A stretch of 64,000 bases of DNA from Branchiostoma floridae. Taxonomy: Eukaryota > Chordata > Leptocardii > Amphioxiformes > Branchiostomatidae. The translations under genes and the position numbers were made by a program. The stretch is from assembly GCF_000003815.2 (NCBI RefSeq), contig NC_049982.1, positions 20,696,985 through 20,760,984 on the forward strand, in the 5' to 3' direction. Of this stretch, positions 34,801-45,300 are shown piece by piece. The stretch's first letter is position 1. Each line of letters begins with the position of its first letter. The notes below the pieces were generated by a model. It was not told the origin of the DNA. It did not search any database and worked only from the letters and a program-made list of their open reading frames with translations.

Positions 34801-35766
34801 AATCTGTCTCTGCTGTTAATCCTTCCTTCGATAACTTTGTAATTTCTATAAGCCTATTAATTCTCAAGATTGGTGATGCAGTGGAATTTCCCTGCATCTG
34901 CATACAGAGAATGCAACTTCTGCTTTATTGACTTTGGGCGACCTTCTTTCCATTGTTTCTTGAAAGTCTCTTCACATGCTATTTATTTTAAGTGTAAGCA
35001 GCAGAAGCCATGTTCTTGACATTACCTTCCTTGCAAATATTTTAACTTTTATCTTATATGAACTTTTATCTGAAGCGACTGAATGAGACTTGTGGTATCT
35101 TGATCAAACATTACAGGTACAACCAAGTTCTTTCCTATAGATACCACTTCTAGCATCTTTGAAAAGCTGCAAAGTTGTGGCAGGGTTATGCCCAAACCCT
35201 TGTTACTCCGATTTTTTGGTGCTGGTTTGTTGGTCTGTTGTTTTCTGACTTCACCTTGAGAAGTCTCTAATCTTTGGGTTTTGCACCTGATAAATTGTTG
35301 ATGTGTTGGGTTTGATAAAACATGAAACTTTTTACACGTCATTATGATCTCTTACCCCATTGGCTCTTGTTGCTGAAGTAACTGCTTTTATGTATGCACA
35401 AATGAAGACACATGACTGGGCTTTGACAGCCCTTACAAATAACCTTTTGGGACATAGATTGGCCAAAAGTGGCACAATGACTGATTCTGTGTTTGTTGCT
35501 CACTTGTGTATATATTCACCATCTGGGGAGAAACTCCACTGCTGTAAGCCCGGCCAGACTTTGGGCTCTGATATGAACATGTTGTTCCTATGTTGTTAAA
35601 GGAACATGTCTCGACTCTGGGAAGCCGCCTTTTGGAAGGGTTTCTTCAGGAAGAGGGGCACGCGTTGTACAGGAGGCTGCAGTTCAACGTGGAGTTGCAT
35701 CAGCGCATCTTGAAATTTGTGAACTGCAACTATCATCAGGAGTATGCACGCTTATGGAAGAAATAG
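13673..35766 (+). CDS. TOPAZ1: TOPAZ1-like germline protein with CCCH zinc finger
   Basis: Exons: 13673-13805, 20358-20504, 20880-20981, 21265-25683, 26252-26351, 26546-26815, 26968-27042, 27531-27660, 28219-28367, 29126-29240, 29437-29520, 29793-30101, 30338-30533, 30880-30984, 31341-31511, 31632-31772, 32149-34277, 35602-35766. They total 8,940 nt, exactly 2,979 codons plus stop, with consistent phases. Order: Arg/Gly-rich start; [12 protein letters not shown] motif; long disordered Ser/Pro/Lys region; CCCH finger (about residues 1763-1786); helical C-terminal half ([13 protein letters not shown] and following); 18-aa tandem repeats; poly-Pro (about 2853-2875); conserved end ([13 protein letters not shown]-like to YARLWKK). 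The finger plus helical part matches remembered vertebrate TOPAZ1, a germ-cell protein needed for male meiosis in mouse. It is far longer than human TOPAZ1 (about 1,700 aa), mostly from the disordered exon and repeats. The acceptor at 26546 is the least certain. The family call rests on memory. Confidence 0.72.
14324..14395 (+). repeat. Left copy of a 72-bp inverted module
   Basis: The segment holds two partial tandem units of CGGAAAACCCTGTCCAGTC followed by TGAAAAGAGGGTCTGCAT. A close inverted copy lies at 18247-18337. The pair brackets 3.9 kb of the first TOPAZ1-like intron. These could be the ends of one element or two solo copies of the same repeat in opposite orientation. Confidence 0.6.
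15110..15427 (+). CDS. Unrecognised 105-aa ORF in an intron
   Basis: This ATG-to-stop ORF is more GC-rich and codon-like than its surroundings. The protein is soluble-looking and charged, with a basic centre ([19 protein letters not shown]) and an acidic/polar end, without signal peptide or membrane segment. I do not recognise a family. It lies inside the 6.5-kb first intron of the TOPAZ1-like gene and between the inverted modules at 14.3 and 18.3 kb, so it may belong to a mobile element, be a nested or retroposed gene, or be chance. No obvious poly-A tail follows within 300 bp. Confidence 0.3.
   Translation: MKFYTFNGATLALMERSLREGTDPDEGEICRVDPTFPNKIKLSRKGRVLKWREIKSKLVLDEDFMAHCDAPNYRQSAREDIERIFQDSHLTAHPESLVHRSWRET
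15802..15818 (+). repeat. (ACCT)n microsatellite
   Basis: About four ACCT units in a row, in the first intron of the TOPAZ1-like gene. Confidence 0.7.
16769..17823 (+). mobile_element. 5'-truncated LINE (CR1/L2-like) with RT C-terminal half
   Basis: An open frame runs from [12 protein letters not shown] (the RT motif before the active site) through the catalytic box FVDDLN to a stop at 17579-17581. It includes the typical LINE features [39 protein letters not shown] and RRACRIILG. Everything upstream of the catalytic motif (endonuclease, RT fingers) is missing. A 3' UTR of about 230 bp ends in a short (ATT)n tail at 17811-17823, as in CR1/L2-type elements. The long intact frame suggests a fairly recent insertion that was dead on arrival. 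It has the same orientation as the host gene. Confidence 0.85.
18247..18337 (-). repeat. Right copy of the inverted module
   Basis: Read on the minus strand this is TTTTCGGAAAACCCTGTCC, a spacer, then CGGAAAACCCTGTCCAGTC and TGAAAAGAGGGTCAGCAT, closely matching 14324-14395 with about 10 to 15 extra bases between the two units. It directly abuts the second LINE fragment. Confidence 0.6.
18376..18784 (+). mobile_element. LINE 3' fragment (RT C-terminus and tail)
   Basis: The readable frame [15 protein letters not shown], then [14 protein letters not shown] and [10 protein letters not shown], ends at a stop at 18694-18696. This is the standard C-terminal end of CR1/L2-type RT proteins, with a Cys-containing segment ([11 protein letters not shown]) between. 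The 3' end has two direct copies of TCAAGGTAAAGAT, the usual short tail repeat. The family differs from the 16.8-kb fragment, whose C-terminus is different. Confidence 0.8.
18785..20357. other. Intron sequence, nothing recognised
   Basis: Last part of the first intron of the TOPAZ1-like gene, up to the exon 2 acceptor. Short ORFs only; no motif, repeat or RNA gene seen. Confidence 0.6.
21265..25683 (+). other. 4.4-kb exon coding the disordered region
   Basis: A single exon of 1,473 codons, phase 1 at both ends, starting GNNTTQETW and ending VLKSSKG. It is rich in Ser, Pro, Glu, Gln and Lys with no globular domain visible. It contains a 1,047-bp tandem duplication (22442-23488 repeated from 23489) and clusters of [16 protein letters not shown] motifs that could be proline-directed kinase sites. 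The last 130 codons are less repetitive. Very large central exons are also a feature of vertebrate TOPAZ1. Confidence 0.85.
22442..24640 (+). repeat. Intragenic tandem duplication, about 1.05-kb unit
   Basis: Two consecutive blocks share the order (S)[15 protein letters not shown], [14 protein letters not shown](S/T)VPGC, NLDL(S/A)[39 protein letters not shown](P/A)VEKE, then [11 protein letters not shown] and SPRVGKKTP. The offset from 22442 to 23489 is 1,047 bp, a multiple of three, so the frame is kept. Divergence is clear at both DNA and protein level, so the duplication is not very recent. Confidence 0.85.
27246..27308 (+). repeat. Two-copy ~30-bp tandem repeat
   Basis: The phrase GGTAAATGTT(T/A)GTGAGTAGAGG occurs twice back to back in the intron before the zinc-finger exon. 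Confidence 0.65.
27531..27660 (+). other. CCCH zinc-finger exon of the TOPAZ1-like gene
   Basis: This exon encodes [14 protein letters not shown] followed by C-x9-C-x8-C-x3-H ([20 protein letters not shown]). The spacing between the second and third Cys is longer than in standard C-x8-C-x5-C-x3-H fingers. Such fingers usually bind single-stranded RNA. A strong TTGTTTTTCCAG acceptor and GTAAG donor flank the exon. Confidence 0.75.
32149..34277 (+). other. Exon with helical core, 18-aa repeats and poly-proline
   Basis: 709 codons. The first ~210 continue the conserved helical part ([14 protein letters not shown] through [15 protein letters not shown]). A Gln/His/Asn/Pro-rich low-complexity stretch follows, then about nine 18-residue repeats of the type GPQQGRRxDxNxAAGFRM, an uninterrupted proline run, and a return to conserved sequence ([19 protein letters not shown]). 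The exon is phase 0 at its 3' end and joins the last exon at 35602. Confidence 0.8.
33520..33990 (+). repeat. Coding minisatellite, 54-bp unit
   Basis: About nine imperfect copies of a 54-nt unit (GGTCCACAGCAGGGTC...) code for GPQQG(R/Q)R(N/S)D..N.AAGFR(M/V). One copy is shortened to [11 protein letters not shown] and still keeps frame. Third-position and conservative changes between copies indicate selection on the protein. Several antisense ORFs here are shadows of the repeat. Confidence 0.85.
34303..34531 (+). repeat. ~50-bp intronic tandem repeat, about 5 copies
   Basis: Units of GGAAAAAAGCTGGATCAGAT followed by CAGGTTTAAAGTTTAAGGG are repeated with substitutions, starting about 25 bp after the splice donor at 34278. 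Alternate units are more alike, suggesting expansion of a dimer. Confidence 0.8.
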
Positions 35767-38700
35767 CAGTGCATCTGCCCATCAGCTTTGTTAAAGACCA
35801 CCAAAGTGTATTCTAGCCAGCATAGAAGGATTTTTTTTCAGTAATCAATGGACTTCATACATTGTATGAAGGTTTCTGTGAGATGAACAAGTTGATGTGA
35901 CATCCAAAGACTTTTCCTAGTTCTGATGAACAGTCTCTTTCAATGAACTCACATGGCACCCATTACAGTCATACTACTCTACTACTCTAATTATACTACT
36001 CTAAGGAATCTACCTAATACTGTGTCTGTCATGGCAGGCATTGGGAAGTTTTTTGATACATATAACAGTGACCTGTGTCATTTTGGTGGATGACTTCAAT
36101 GTACAAAAACAGCACCTTCACAGGCTTAAAGGGATCATGATCCAACCACAAGGAGCATGGTATACCAGGATGACTCATACCTGGTCCGACTTGTGTTTTT
36201 TGTCTAGAAGCAAAGTTGGTAGATGGAAAATATGATCATGTTAGAGCTATTAGGTTATTGTTGACAAGAAGTTGTCCTGTCTGGCATGTGGTAAGGAAGA
36301 TTTGGGAAGTGAGAAAGAAGAGATCAGACAGGTCAGAAAGGACACATCAATCATGCTGTTTGACAGGCTGTAGAATTGTTTTGAAAAGTTCATTTTGTTG
36401 TTTTGAACTCGATGTTAAAGGACCAACAGCCTACAAACTGTTATACTTTGAGTTATTCACGAGACCTTAGCAGAATGTCTTAAAATTTAAACACAGGATT
36501 GTGGAAACTTGGATAAGGAAATGGTGCTACAGAAAAGTTTCATGCTTGTTAGATAAAACTTTTTTTTTTTCATTATTTTTATAGTTGGCAGTTACTGTTA
36601 CATTCTAACTAATGTTTAATAGAAGAGCTCGTACATGACATTTTGTCACATTAAAGAGTCTTGATGGTTTGGGAATTGATTAAGTGATGAAAATCGTGTA
36701 GCAGTATTCAATATTTGAAACCAGAATCCAATTAGCCTAGGCTAGAGTAAATCAAGTTCAAATTAACATTTAAGCCATATTTTAAGACGAATGAAAAATG
36801 ACACAAAAAGGGATGATTTTCAATAGGTCGCCTGAACTTCATTTAAGAGCATAGTTACCGATACACCCTTATATAACTGGTTGACAATGCTACAAGTAAG
36901 CTCATGTTCTCGAAAGTGTAAAACTGTCACAATGCATGCTGAACTTTCGGGTGTTCAATGACGTCTTTCCTCGGCCTACAGTATGGATATGTTTCTTTTG
37001 TTGTATTCTTGTTATTTATATTCAAATATCAGAAGTATATCAAAGCCATTACATATAAAACTAAGCCATATCTAACTTGTAGGACATTATTAGAAAGTTC
37101 GTGGGATATCATATATTGCTCTATATTTTTGTTATTTATGATTTATAGATAGGTGTACTTTAAGTTCTCATTCAAGTCATGATTAAGGATTAAATATAAC
37201 GATTTGGACTCTTGGGCATTGGTGGTTTTCATTGAGTTTCTTATCAGGTTTGTTATAATGTTGTACCAGACTTTAGAGCAAGGAAAATAGTTAACCCGAT
37301 CATGATTTCAGACCAAACCATGGCCCGGTACGCCAACTCCTGTCTATGATTCCGTCTAGAGGATATCACCTGTTGGCCACGACGGACGTCACAATTTTTG
37401 ACCTCATGTTTTCTGAGTAAGGGTACATACGTGCGGACACTAAATAATTGGACAGCTTTCTTCCACCAGTTCAGGTAAATGTAAGGCATGAAACAGCGGT
37501 GATCATGAGGAACGTTTTGTTCAGCGAGCTAGATGGTTTACAGATGACGCCTTTTTTGTTGCTTACGAAAGCCAGAAAATTGTAAAACATAAAAACGGCA
37601 ATGTCATGTATATGTGCCTAATATAAATGTAATGACCATCTTATTGAGACTTATCTATCGACAACCATAAACTACCTTACACAGGATAGAGGAGCGATCT
37701 AACCTGATAGTTAGCCTGGCTAGCATGCCTCACCGGCCAAGCAACCACTCTGGGACTGAATTGTTAAGGTTAAGGCTGATACATTGTTAATATGTGATGT
37801 CTTCCCAGGCAGCAGTCTATAATTTGTTCTAAACCATCCAACATGGATGTACTAATGTTATGCAGTTTTCGTGAAACGCAAGTGCTGTGGGAAAATAAAG
37901 AAAGCGATAATGGTCGGTGTAATTTACCACATATCTAGTCGCAAAAAACGCAAAAAAAAAATTTTTCACATTATTTGAGTGAGCTCGAGAACAAACCTTA
38001 AGCTTGGTGCCACGCCACTAAAGTACACGGTATATACGTGCAGCACACATGAATGTTGCAAAGTGAAGCTCTTTTTGACATCAGAACTGCTCGGCAGTAG
38101 AATAACCTACAAAATCCATGGAAAATCTACTAATGATAAGGTGTCTTTTTTATCATATCTAACCAATGAAGATGATACCCTGCCTACTGAACATGGGAAG
38201 GTGGAGGATAATGTCAAATACAGTCAACATATATGTGCCTGTCTTAGTTACGATGATAATACAAGACGGATGGCAACTTCATTAACATAAAGATGATAAA
38301 CCAATGTAACGGGCCAGCAAAATCTTCCCAAAGTTACTAGTATTAGATGACACGGGTCAGTGGGAAACCCCTGGGAGCAAAAGCCAAGTACGTCATCGCC
38401 TCGCGAATTCTTATGTAAAGACATTCAGGTCCGTTTCTAGGCACGGAAAATGTCCACATATCTGTCTTGAATTAATCCGTGATTACACGGCACATTTCCC
38501 CCACTGCGTCTCCCTGTATGAGGAATGCCGGGTTTGACTACCGTGAAGTGCTGGGAACACACCGGCTGGACACGGTGTGGGGCGGGAACTTTGATAATTG
38601 CTCAGCATCCCAACGTTACTAGCCAACAAGAATCGGGTACACCAGCTCCTGAGGCTAGGGCATAGACATACACAAACCTCTACGACTGCTGATGCACATC

Positions 38701-39331
38701 AATCTTTATACGTACATATTTGAAATATAGTTCAATAAAGGTTGTATCAATTCCTTGAAAATACCAGATAAAGGTAGGAAATATGAAGAGTACATCTGTC
38801 CTGCATGGGCTTGTAGATGCGCGGCAGATTTCTTGCTATTGAGTTAAAAGGTTATATGGCTGCTAAGGTGTACTAAGGGTGTGGAGATGTAAGAGCGATG
38901 AGAACAGTTTTTGTCGTTTCCTATGGTTTATCGTGCTGGATATTCCCTAGAGGGATTGTTACCAGGCAACCTGTTTGCATCTGCATGATTTTACTACCAA
39001 ATTACCATTGACAGAGAAGAGCCAATCCTTCGACTTGTTTGTATGTGGTCATGCGCGCTGGTCACAGATTTACGTAAAGCTCAGGGTCACAACAGATCCG
39101 TCGTTACCACGTACGTGGTATGTGCCTGCTTTCTACCGCCTGTGGACAATAGTCTGTCAGCGACGAGTAGGAATTTTTCATCAAGCAACGATGACCGAGT
39201 AAGCATGGACAGGGAGTAGCCAGATCCTATAGACAGCACACCTAGGCAGAGAAGGACAGGGCTACAAAAGAAGGGTGAGGCAGTTCTGTTGATTAACGGT
39301 TCCTAAAACTGTACGGGAGAACCTCGCCAAC
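35767..39331. other. Intergenic, no gene seen
   Basis: It begins with the 3' flank of the TOPAZ1-like gene and ends with the 5' flank of the first guanylate cyclase gene. Short ORFs in both strands show no recognisable family and no consistent splice structure. I see no clear repeat beyond homopolymer runs. Confidence 0.55.
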
Positions 39332-42300
39332 ATGTATGGCTTACTTTTAGAAAATATCCACGACTTCTTCAAACGGGTCTATGGCGTGGACGTTTGGAAG
39401 CAGATCCGCAACCGCGGAGGCATCAAGGCGACCAGCTTTGTACTGAACCAGTCTTACCCCGAGACTTTCCTCCTGCGTCTATCCACGGCAGCATGCGAGT
39501 ACACGGGAGAAACGCAGGACGATCTTATGTATGACCTTGGCATATCTCTTATAAAGTTCTACTCTCGAAGTGGATACGACAAAGTATTGCGAGTACTCGG
39601 CCGAAACATTGCATCTTTTATAAATGGACTGGATAACCTCCATGAATACTACCGCTACAAATACCCGAAGATCAAGCCGCCTAGCTTCTCCTGCCAAGAA
39701 GAGTCCAGTACCGGCATCACAGTGCGCTACCGGAGCAAGCGGCCGGGCTTCCTACATATGGTGAGGGGTCTTCTCAAGCAGCTCAGCAAGCAGTTCTTCG
39801 AAAAAGATGTCAAAGTCGAAGTGATGTCAGAAGAACTCAAATTGGAATTGAACAAGGGTGTGACACTTGTACATTATCGCATGCACTTCGATAACACAGC
39901 GCGCATGATGCCCACCTACACAATCAAGCCAAAAAAGAGCCTGGACGACATCTTTCCTGTAGAGAGCCATCATTTCTTCAGCTTGTTTCCCTTCCACATT
40001 GCATTTGGCAGAGAGATGGTTATATTTAAGGTATGTGAACTATTTCTAGCTTCTATACTATTTAATGGGTAGATTGGCATACTGTGAGGCTTTGCGAAGG
40101 GCTATTTGTGTATAAAATGTGTTAAGCACACTTGTTACAGTAACAATGTATATTGGCAAAGATGTAGAAAACCATGAATGTGACATGCATACCTAGATTG
40201 GCCATATATGTAGATACAACCATCATGTGCTTCTTGAAAAGTGATAAGATACAATTTGGTCCTAAGCTAAGCCCAACGCAAATATTCATAGCGCATACAA
40301 GTCTAGTCCAAAGCCACATGAATATCAGAAAACGTTGTTACAAGTTTAAAAACCCTATATCCGCGCACAAAATAAAGCGTATGTATGGATAAAGGGTTTT
40401 TAACATTGTAACCTAATGTTCACTACCGTCACAGATGAACATACATTCAAGTGTCAGAAAACCTTGCTATGCTTTTCTTCATCTTGTAGTAACGGATCCA
40501 TAGGCTACGAATCGAAATCACATCCTGTATGTACTGATTTGATTTATTGAAAAAAGTGATTACAATAAAGACTAATATTGACTTTTAACGATGCATATAG
40601 ATGTGCTCGTGATGTCCGGTAAGAATTGCAGTATTGTAAATCAACGGGCTCCTTTCTCTGCTAGGTGGGGATGGCGTTACGAGAAATCCTGCCAGAACTG
40701 GTCGGCGAGCGTGTCAATGATGTTTTCTTTGTTGTTAGGCCACAGCACATCGAATTTACGTGGGACAATGTGAGTTTTCCTTCATCTGCATTTGGGGAGT
40801 AGATTTTGTTGTATTGAGGGAGGGGGGTCACGTGAATTCTAACATCAATGGTCTGTAATACGTAACCTCGGTGAAGATGGCATTTGAATACAGATGGTCA
40901 ATTAACAATAGAATTAGTTGAGGAAAGATTCTCGTACTCGTATCTGGTTTGGCTTCAGCCAACATGTAAGCCATATTTCATTCCCCTTTGAGACAGCATG
41001 TTCTGTCGTTTTCCGATGTAATCTCACCTTTAACGAAAATTCCGTTCTTGGCAGTCATAAGATAATACTGTACCATGTTCTGGATAGGTACGTGAAGGAA
41101 TGACACACAAAGCAAGATTTTGACAGCTGTCCGTTATATTCATGATAACCGTATGGAATATATAGCTGTCCGTCCTATTCATGATATCCGTATGGAATAT
41201 TGTATACATAATGTTGTATACATATTATCTGTACATGGTATCAACGGTGATATTTTATAGTACTAATGTTTCGGCATCATGTCACGGTTCCCTTAGTCTT
41301 GCCTTTAATCGATCGATTGAACGTAAGTTGGGAGGGTGTGTGTAACGTCCTATTGGTGATCCCGCCAGGTTCTGTTACATTCCAACAACGTGTTCGAGCT
41401 CATCTCGGACAGCCCAGTGGAGCGACGAAACCTGGCACTTCCTTGCAGAGGAAGCAAAGAACAAAGTCAGTCATTTCATATTTCATGTGCTCCGCACTAC
41501 TATAGTTGTGACGTATTGTTGAAAAGCCATTGTGAATGTAAACACGATAACACGAGGACATGTTTGCGACGAAGGTTTGATGCTACCACTATTGCTAGGC
41601 GAGATTTATCACTTGTAGAAAATATTTGCCAGGAAAATTAGAAATAAACTATTTCGTTCGATGAATATCAATCAATCGTAAGGTGGCGTACTTGGTAGTA
41701 TATGTCAAGTCTTCAGACTAACTACACTAGCTCAAAAATAGTTAGATTCAGCCAAATAGGGGGAATAATTTGCCAGGGGAGTTTGTCGACCTTAGGGTTA
41801 CATTTACAAGGGGAAATGATATCTTTCCCGCAGACCAACTCCCCGGGTCAATTATTCATCGTATTAGTGCAGAATCCCATTATCCATAACCCCCTAGGAA
41901 GCCCTGCTGGACGCTAGTTTCCTTCGAGGACTTAAAGTAGTATATTGAAATATGATTCATTGGGAAGAAAGAAGAAAGAAATATAAACTCAGTGTTTCAT
42001 ATCTGTTGAAGTAAAGTCTGTTTGCTGTATTTTATGCCCTGTTAACGATTTTAAAGGATGGAAAGTGTTTGTTATGTATGCCTTTGATCCCTACATGTAG
42101 TGTTCAGTAAGAGTAGCAAGCCCAGAGGGGTGCGCGTGGAGAATGTGGACCCCACCACGGTGAAGGTGAAGTGGGAGCCTCCCAAGTCCCTGACTCAGCA
42201 GCAGCAGATCCATGGCTACCAGGTGCGCTATCATTCTCTGCTGAGTTTACACCTTCAGCACCATAACTCGTAATACACAGTGCACGGCAGATCGTTATAT

Positions 42301-45300
42301 TTGTGAGGTTGATATACACATTTATTTGCTTGCACTGTGATTTTATACCAACAAGTACTTGCTTGCAGAAATGTTTATGGGTATCTTTTAACTGGTAAAT
42401 GTTCTATCTTAACACTTTCTAATCACAGATAAAGTGTCGTCTAAAACAGAACACTGGATGTTGTGGAAATAAAATGCAGCATTATCTATGTATATGTTTA
42501 TGTATATGTACATGTATATGTATTTGGATATAGGGCGACTGATTCCGAACTCAAGTTCCTCATCGACATCCGATGGACGAACATCATACATACTCTGCGT
42601 TTATCTCTTGGCAATCGCGACCGCTATACTTATGTTTTCTTGTTTCAATTGTTTTGTGTGTTCCTCGTAACATCACAGCCTCGTAACTCGCTCAGATAAA
42701 TTTCGGCAACCTCCAAAACTGTTGAATATTTTATCACTTAAAAAACACCGCAAATATTTGAATGTCTAAGTAACCAGAATGACTCAAACCATTGGTGAGA
42801 CATTGAAAGGTCATATTCGAGATGGCATCTGGAATATCCTATTTGGGTCGGCTCGATGCTAAAAGAGAGAAACATGTGTTGACTCACACAGGTGTACTAC
42901 CAGAAGGTGACGGAGGAAGGCGAGGCTGTGGGAGAGCCCATGAGGGCGGACGTCTGGAACGCCAAAACCACGGTAGCTGTACTGCTGTTGTAGAGACTGT
43001 CTCAAAATTTTGCAGCCTCGAAGCAAGCAAGAAAACGCAAACATGCATGGAAATCATTTGGGCCCTAAACATTCTGTGTAAACAAAGCGCTTTGCTCTAA
43101 TCTGTTTCTAATTCGATGAGAAAACAGGAGTATTGCGAGCTTCTGAGACATTCTGCTACAGGTCCTTGTCTTGTACCTGTCACCACCCAGCAAGCTTGAT
43201 ATCCGAGAAAAGCATCCACCCTTCCCTCCTAAAACACACGGATTTCCATTTTGTAACAGAAGAATCTTTGTTATCATTCTTGACTCGCAACCTGGCCGAG
43301 CCAAAAGCAGCCAACAACGCTGATGACTGGGTGAGTTCGAAGAGTGTGGACAGGACAAGACTTGTGCATAAGAACTCCCCAGTTCAGAGTAAAGCTGTGA
43401 GCCTTGCACACTTGACCGGCCACTATGAAAGTTTCCCAGTGAAATGCGACACCGCAGTGAAGTATTTTGCAGTGTCCCCGTTGATATAGATATTTGGGTG
43501 TTCGGCGCAACCCTAAAACATATCTGGCGTGTCTACATAACTTTTCATAAACTGCTAAGATGAGGCCTGCTTGGTTGGTCTGTAGTCTGAATATCCGCAG
43601 TGTCAGTAGATCCAGTAGTCTACGCATGTTGGTGGTTGAATAGACATAATTGATGGAAGTAAACAAAACAAGAATGGACGTATCATCTTGTAGAGTTATG
43701 TGACGTGGTATTGCCAATACGATTTATGTCTTTAATTTGCATTGATGTAGCTCAGTGATCTTCGTTATATGTGTGTCTCACATGATGCTGATGTGAAAGC
43801 CACCGCTTTATCAATCTGGCGTCTTCATCTTAAAACACACGAAGTGCTGAATGTGTAACCCTTGGGTGTACTAGAAAGAATAATGCATAGTCTGTGACTT
43901 TTTCTCCGCATATATTCATACTGAGATTTATTATGACGAATTCTTCTATCGTTGCCTAATATCTTCCACTTGACTCTTTGTCTTTCTATTACGCTACCTC
44001 AAGAGCATAGATCAGAAGAATGCGCGTAGATTGTCCAAAGTAGTCTACAGGCAAATAACTAAATGATAAGTTCGTCATGTTTGTCCACGTTGCCAAACGC
44101 GGGTGATTAATGTTGAACTGGCCTTTGCATGATACACCTCGACATGTGACGTGGACAATTATTTGTAGCGTGACAACTAGTTACCAACGCTGTGTTGGAT
44201 ATCCAGTGAGTCTCGTAACTGTTCCTCAGGAGGTGGCGGTAGGAGGCCTAGATCCAGACGCTAGCTACGCTGTACAAGTAGTCGGCTACACCAAGACAGG
44301 AGAAGGGGAGAGGAGTGAGGCTCAGGTTGCCTGCACCACCCTGAAAGCCCCAGCCAATATCGTACCCGAGGTGACCAAGCTGCCGGCTGAAAACCGCGCT
44401 GCGGCCCATAAAGAGGACGGAGGGAGGGCTGACGAGGTCCATGACGACATCGCGCGGCCTTTCCGTTCACCAGGTACCGTCTTTTCTTCATCCTCACATC
44501 TAGCTATCTTAAAACCATGTTACCATTGGCCACATATTGACTCTACAGGACATTTCAGTCATGTTTAAACAACCTATGTGGCTTGTTCCGTTACAGCCGA
44601 CGCCCACCCCCACGAAAGGCATCCGGTAGATGCCAAGCACTTACACCCAACTGCAGCCAACAAATCTGGTAAAAGTAAATACCTCAGCCTCAAAGGGCAG
44701 ATGAGGTACGTGTCGGAGTGGAACGCGGTTCTCTTCTTAGGGACGCCAGTGTAAGTCAGCTGCACTTCTTTGGAAGTACTCCATATCCTTATATAGACGC
44801 AACAAAGTATGTCATTGTAATGAGCTAAACATATTCTGTGTTCAAGCGTATGAAACGATCAATGATGCTGTAAGTTTCAATATGCAAAGTGTAGTTTGGG
44901 TTAAGGTTTGGTTTGCTGAGTGTTTCTGCCGTCATAGGATGGGCAACCTGGAGGACTTGTTCAACTACGGACTGTACCTGACTGACCTGTGTATGCACGA
45001 CTGCACAAGAGAGATGATCATCAACGGTACCCAGCCTTCAGTAGAGCTGAAGTTAGCAGTTAATAAGGTAACTGACAGGTGCTATCAGTCACAAAAGACA
45101 AGAAAACTGCCAGAAAACCTAAATATGACCGTTTATACGACCCTCTTCAAGACAGATGACCCACTTATTCTCTTTCGTGACGTTCTGGACACGTGGCTCC
45201 AATAAAAGCTCAGTTTGAGATGGGCTCAATCAGCATACTCTCCAAGCAGAGGTTAGGCTCCGGCTGTTTTTTAAACGTTTTTTTATGTCGTTTGTATCGG

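Noticed and set aside
36000-38300. ORFs of 60 to 103 codons in the region after the TOPAZ1-like gene
   Set aside because: No family recognised, no splice partners, and lengths expected by chance in this composition.
43274-43717. 147-codon minus-strand ORF in intron 5 of cyclase paralogue 1
   Set aside because: No recognisable domain, no start context or splice support, and it lies wholly in an intron.
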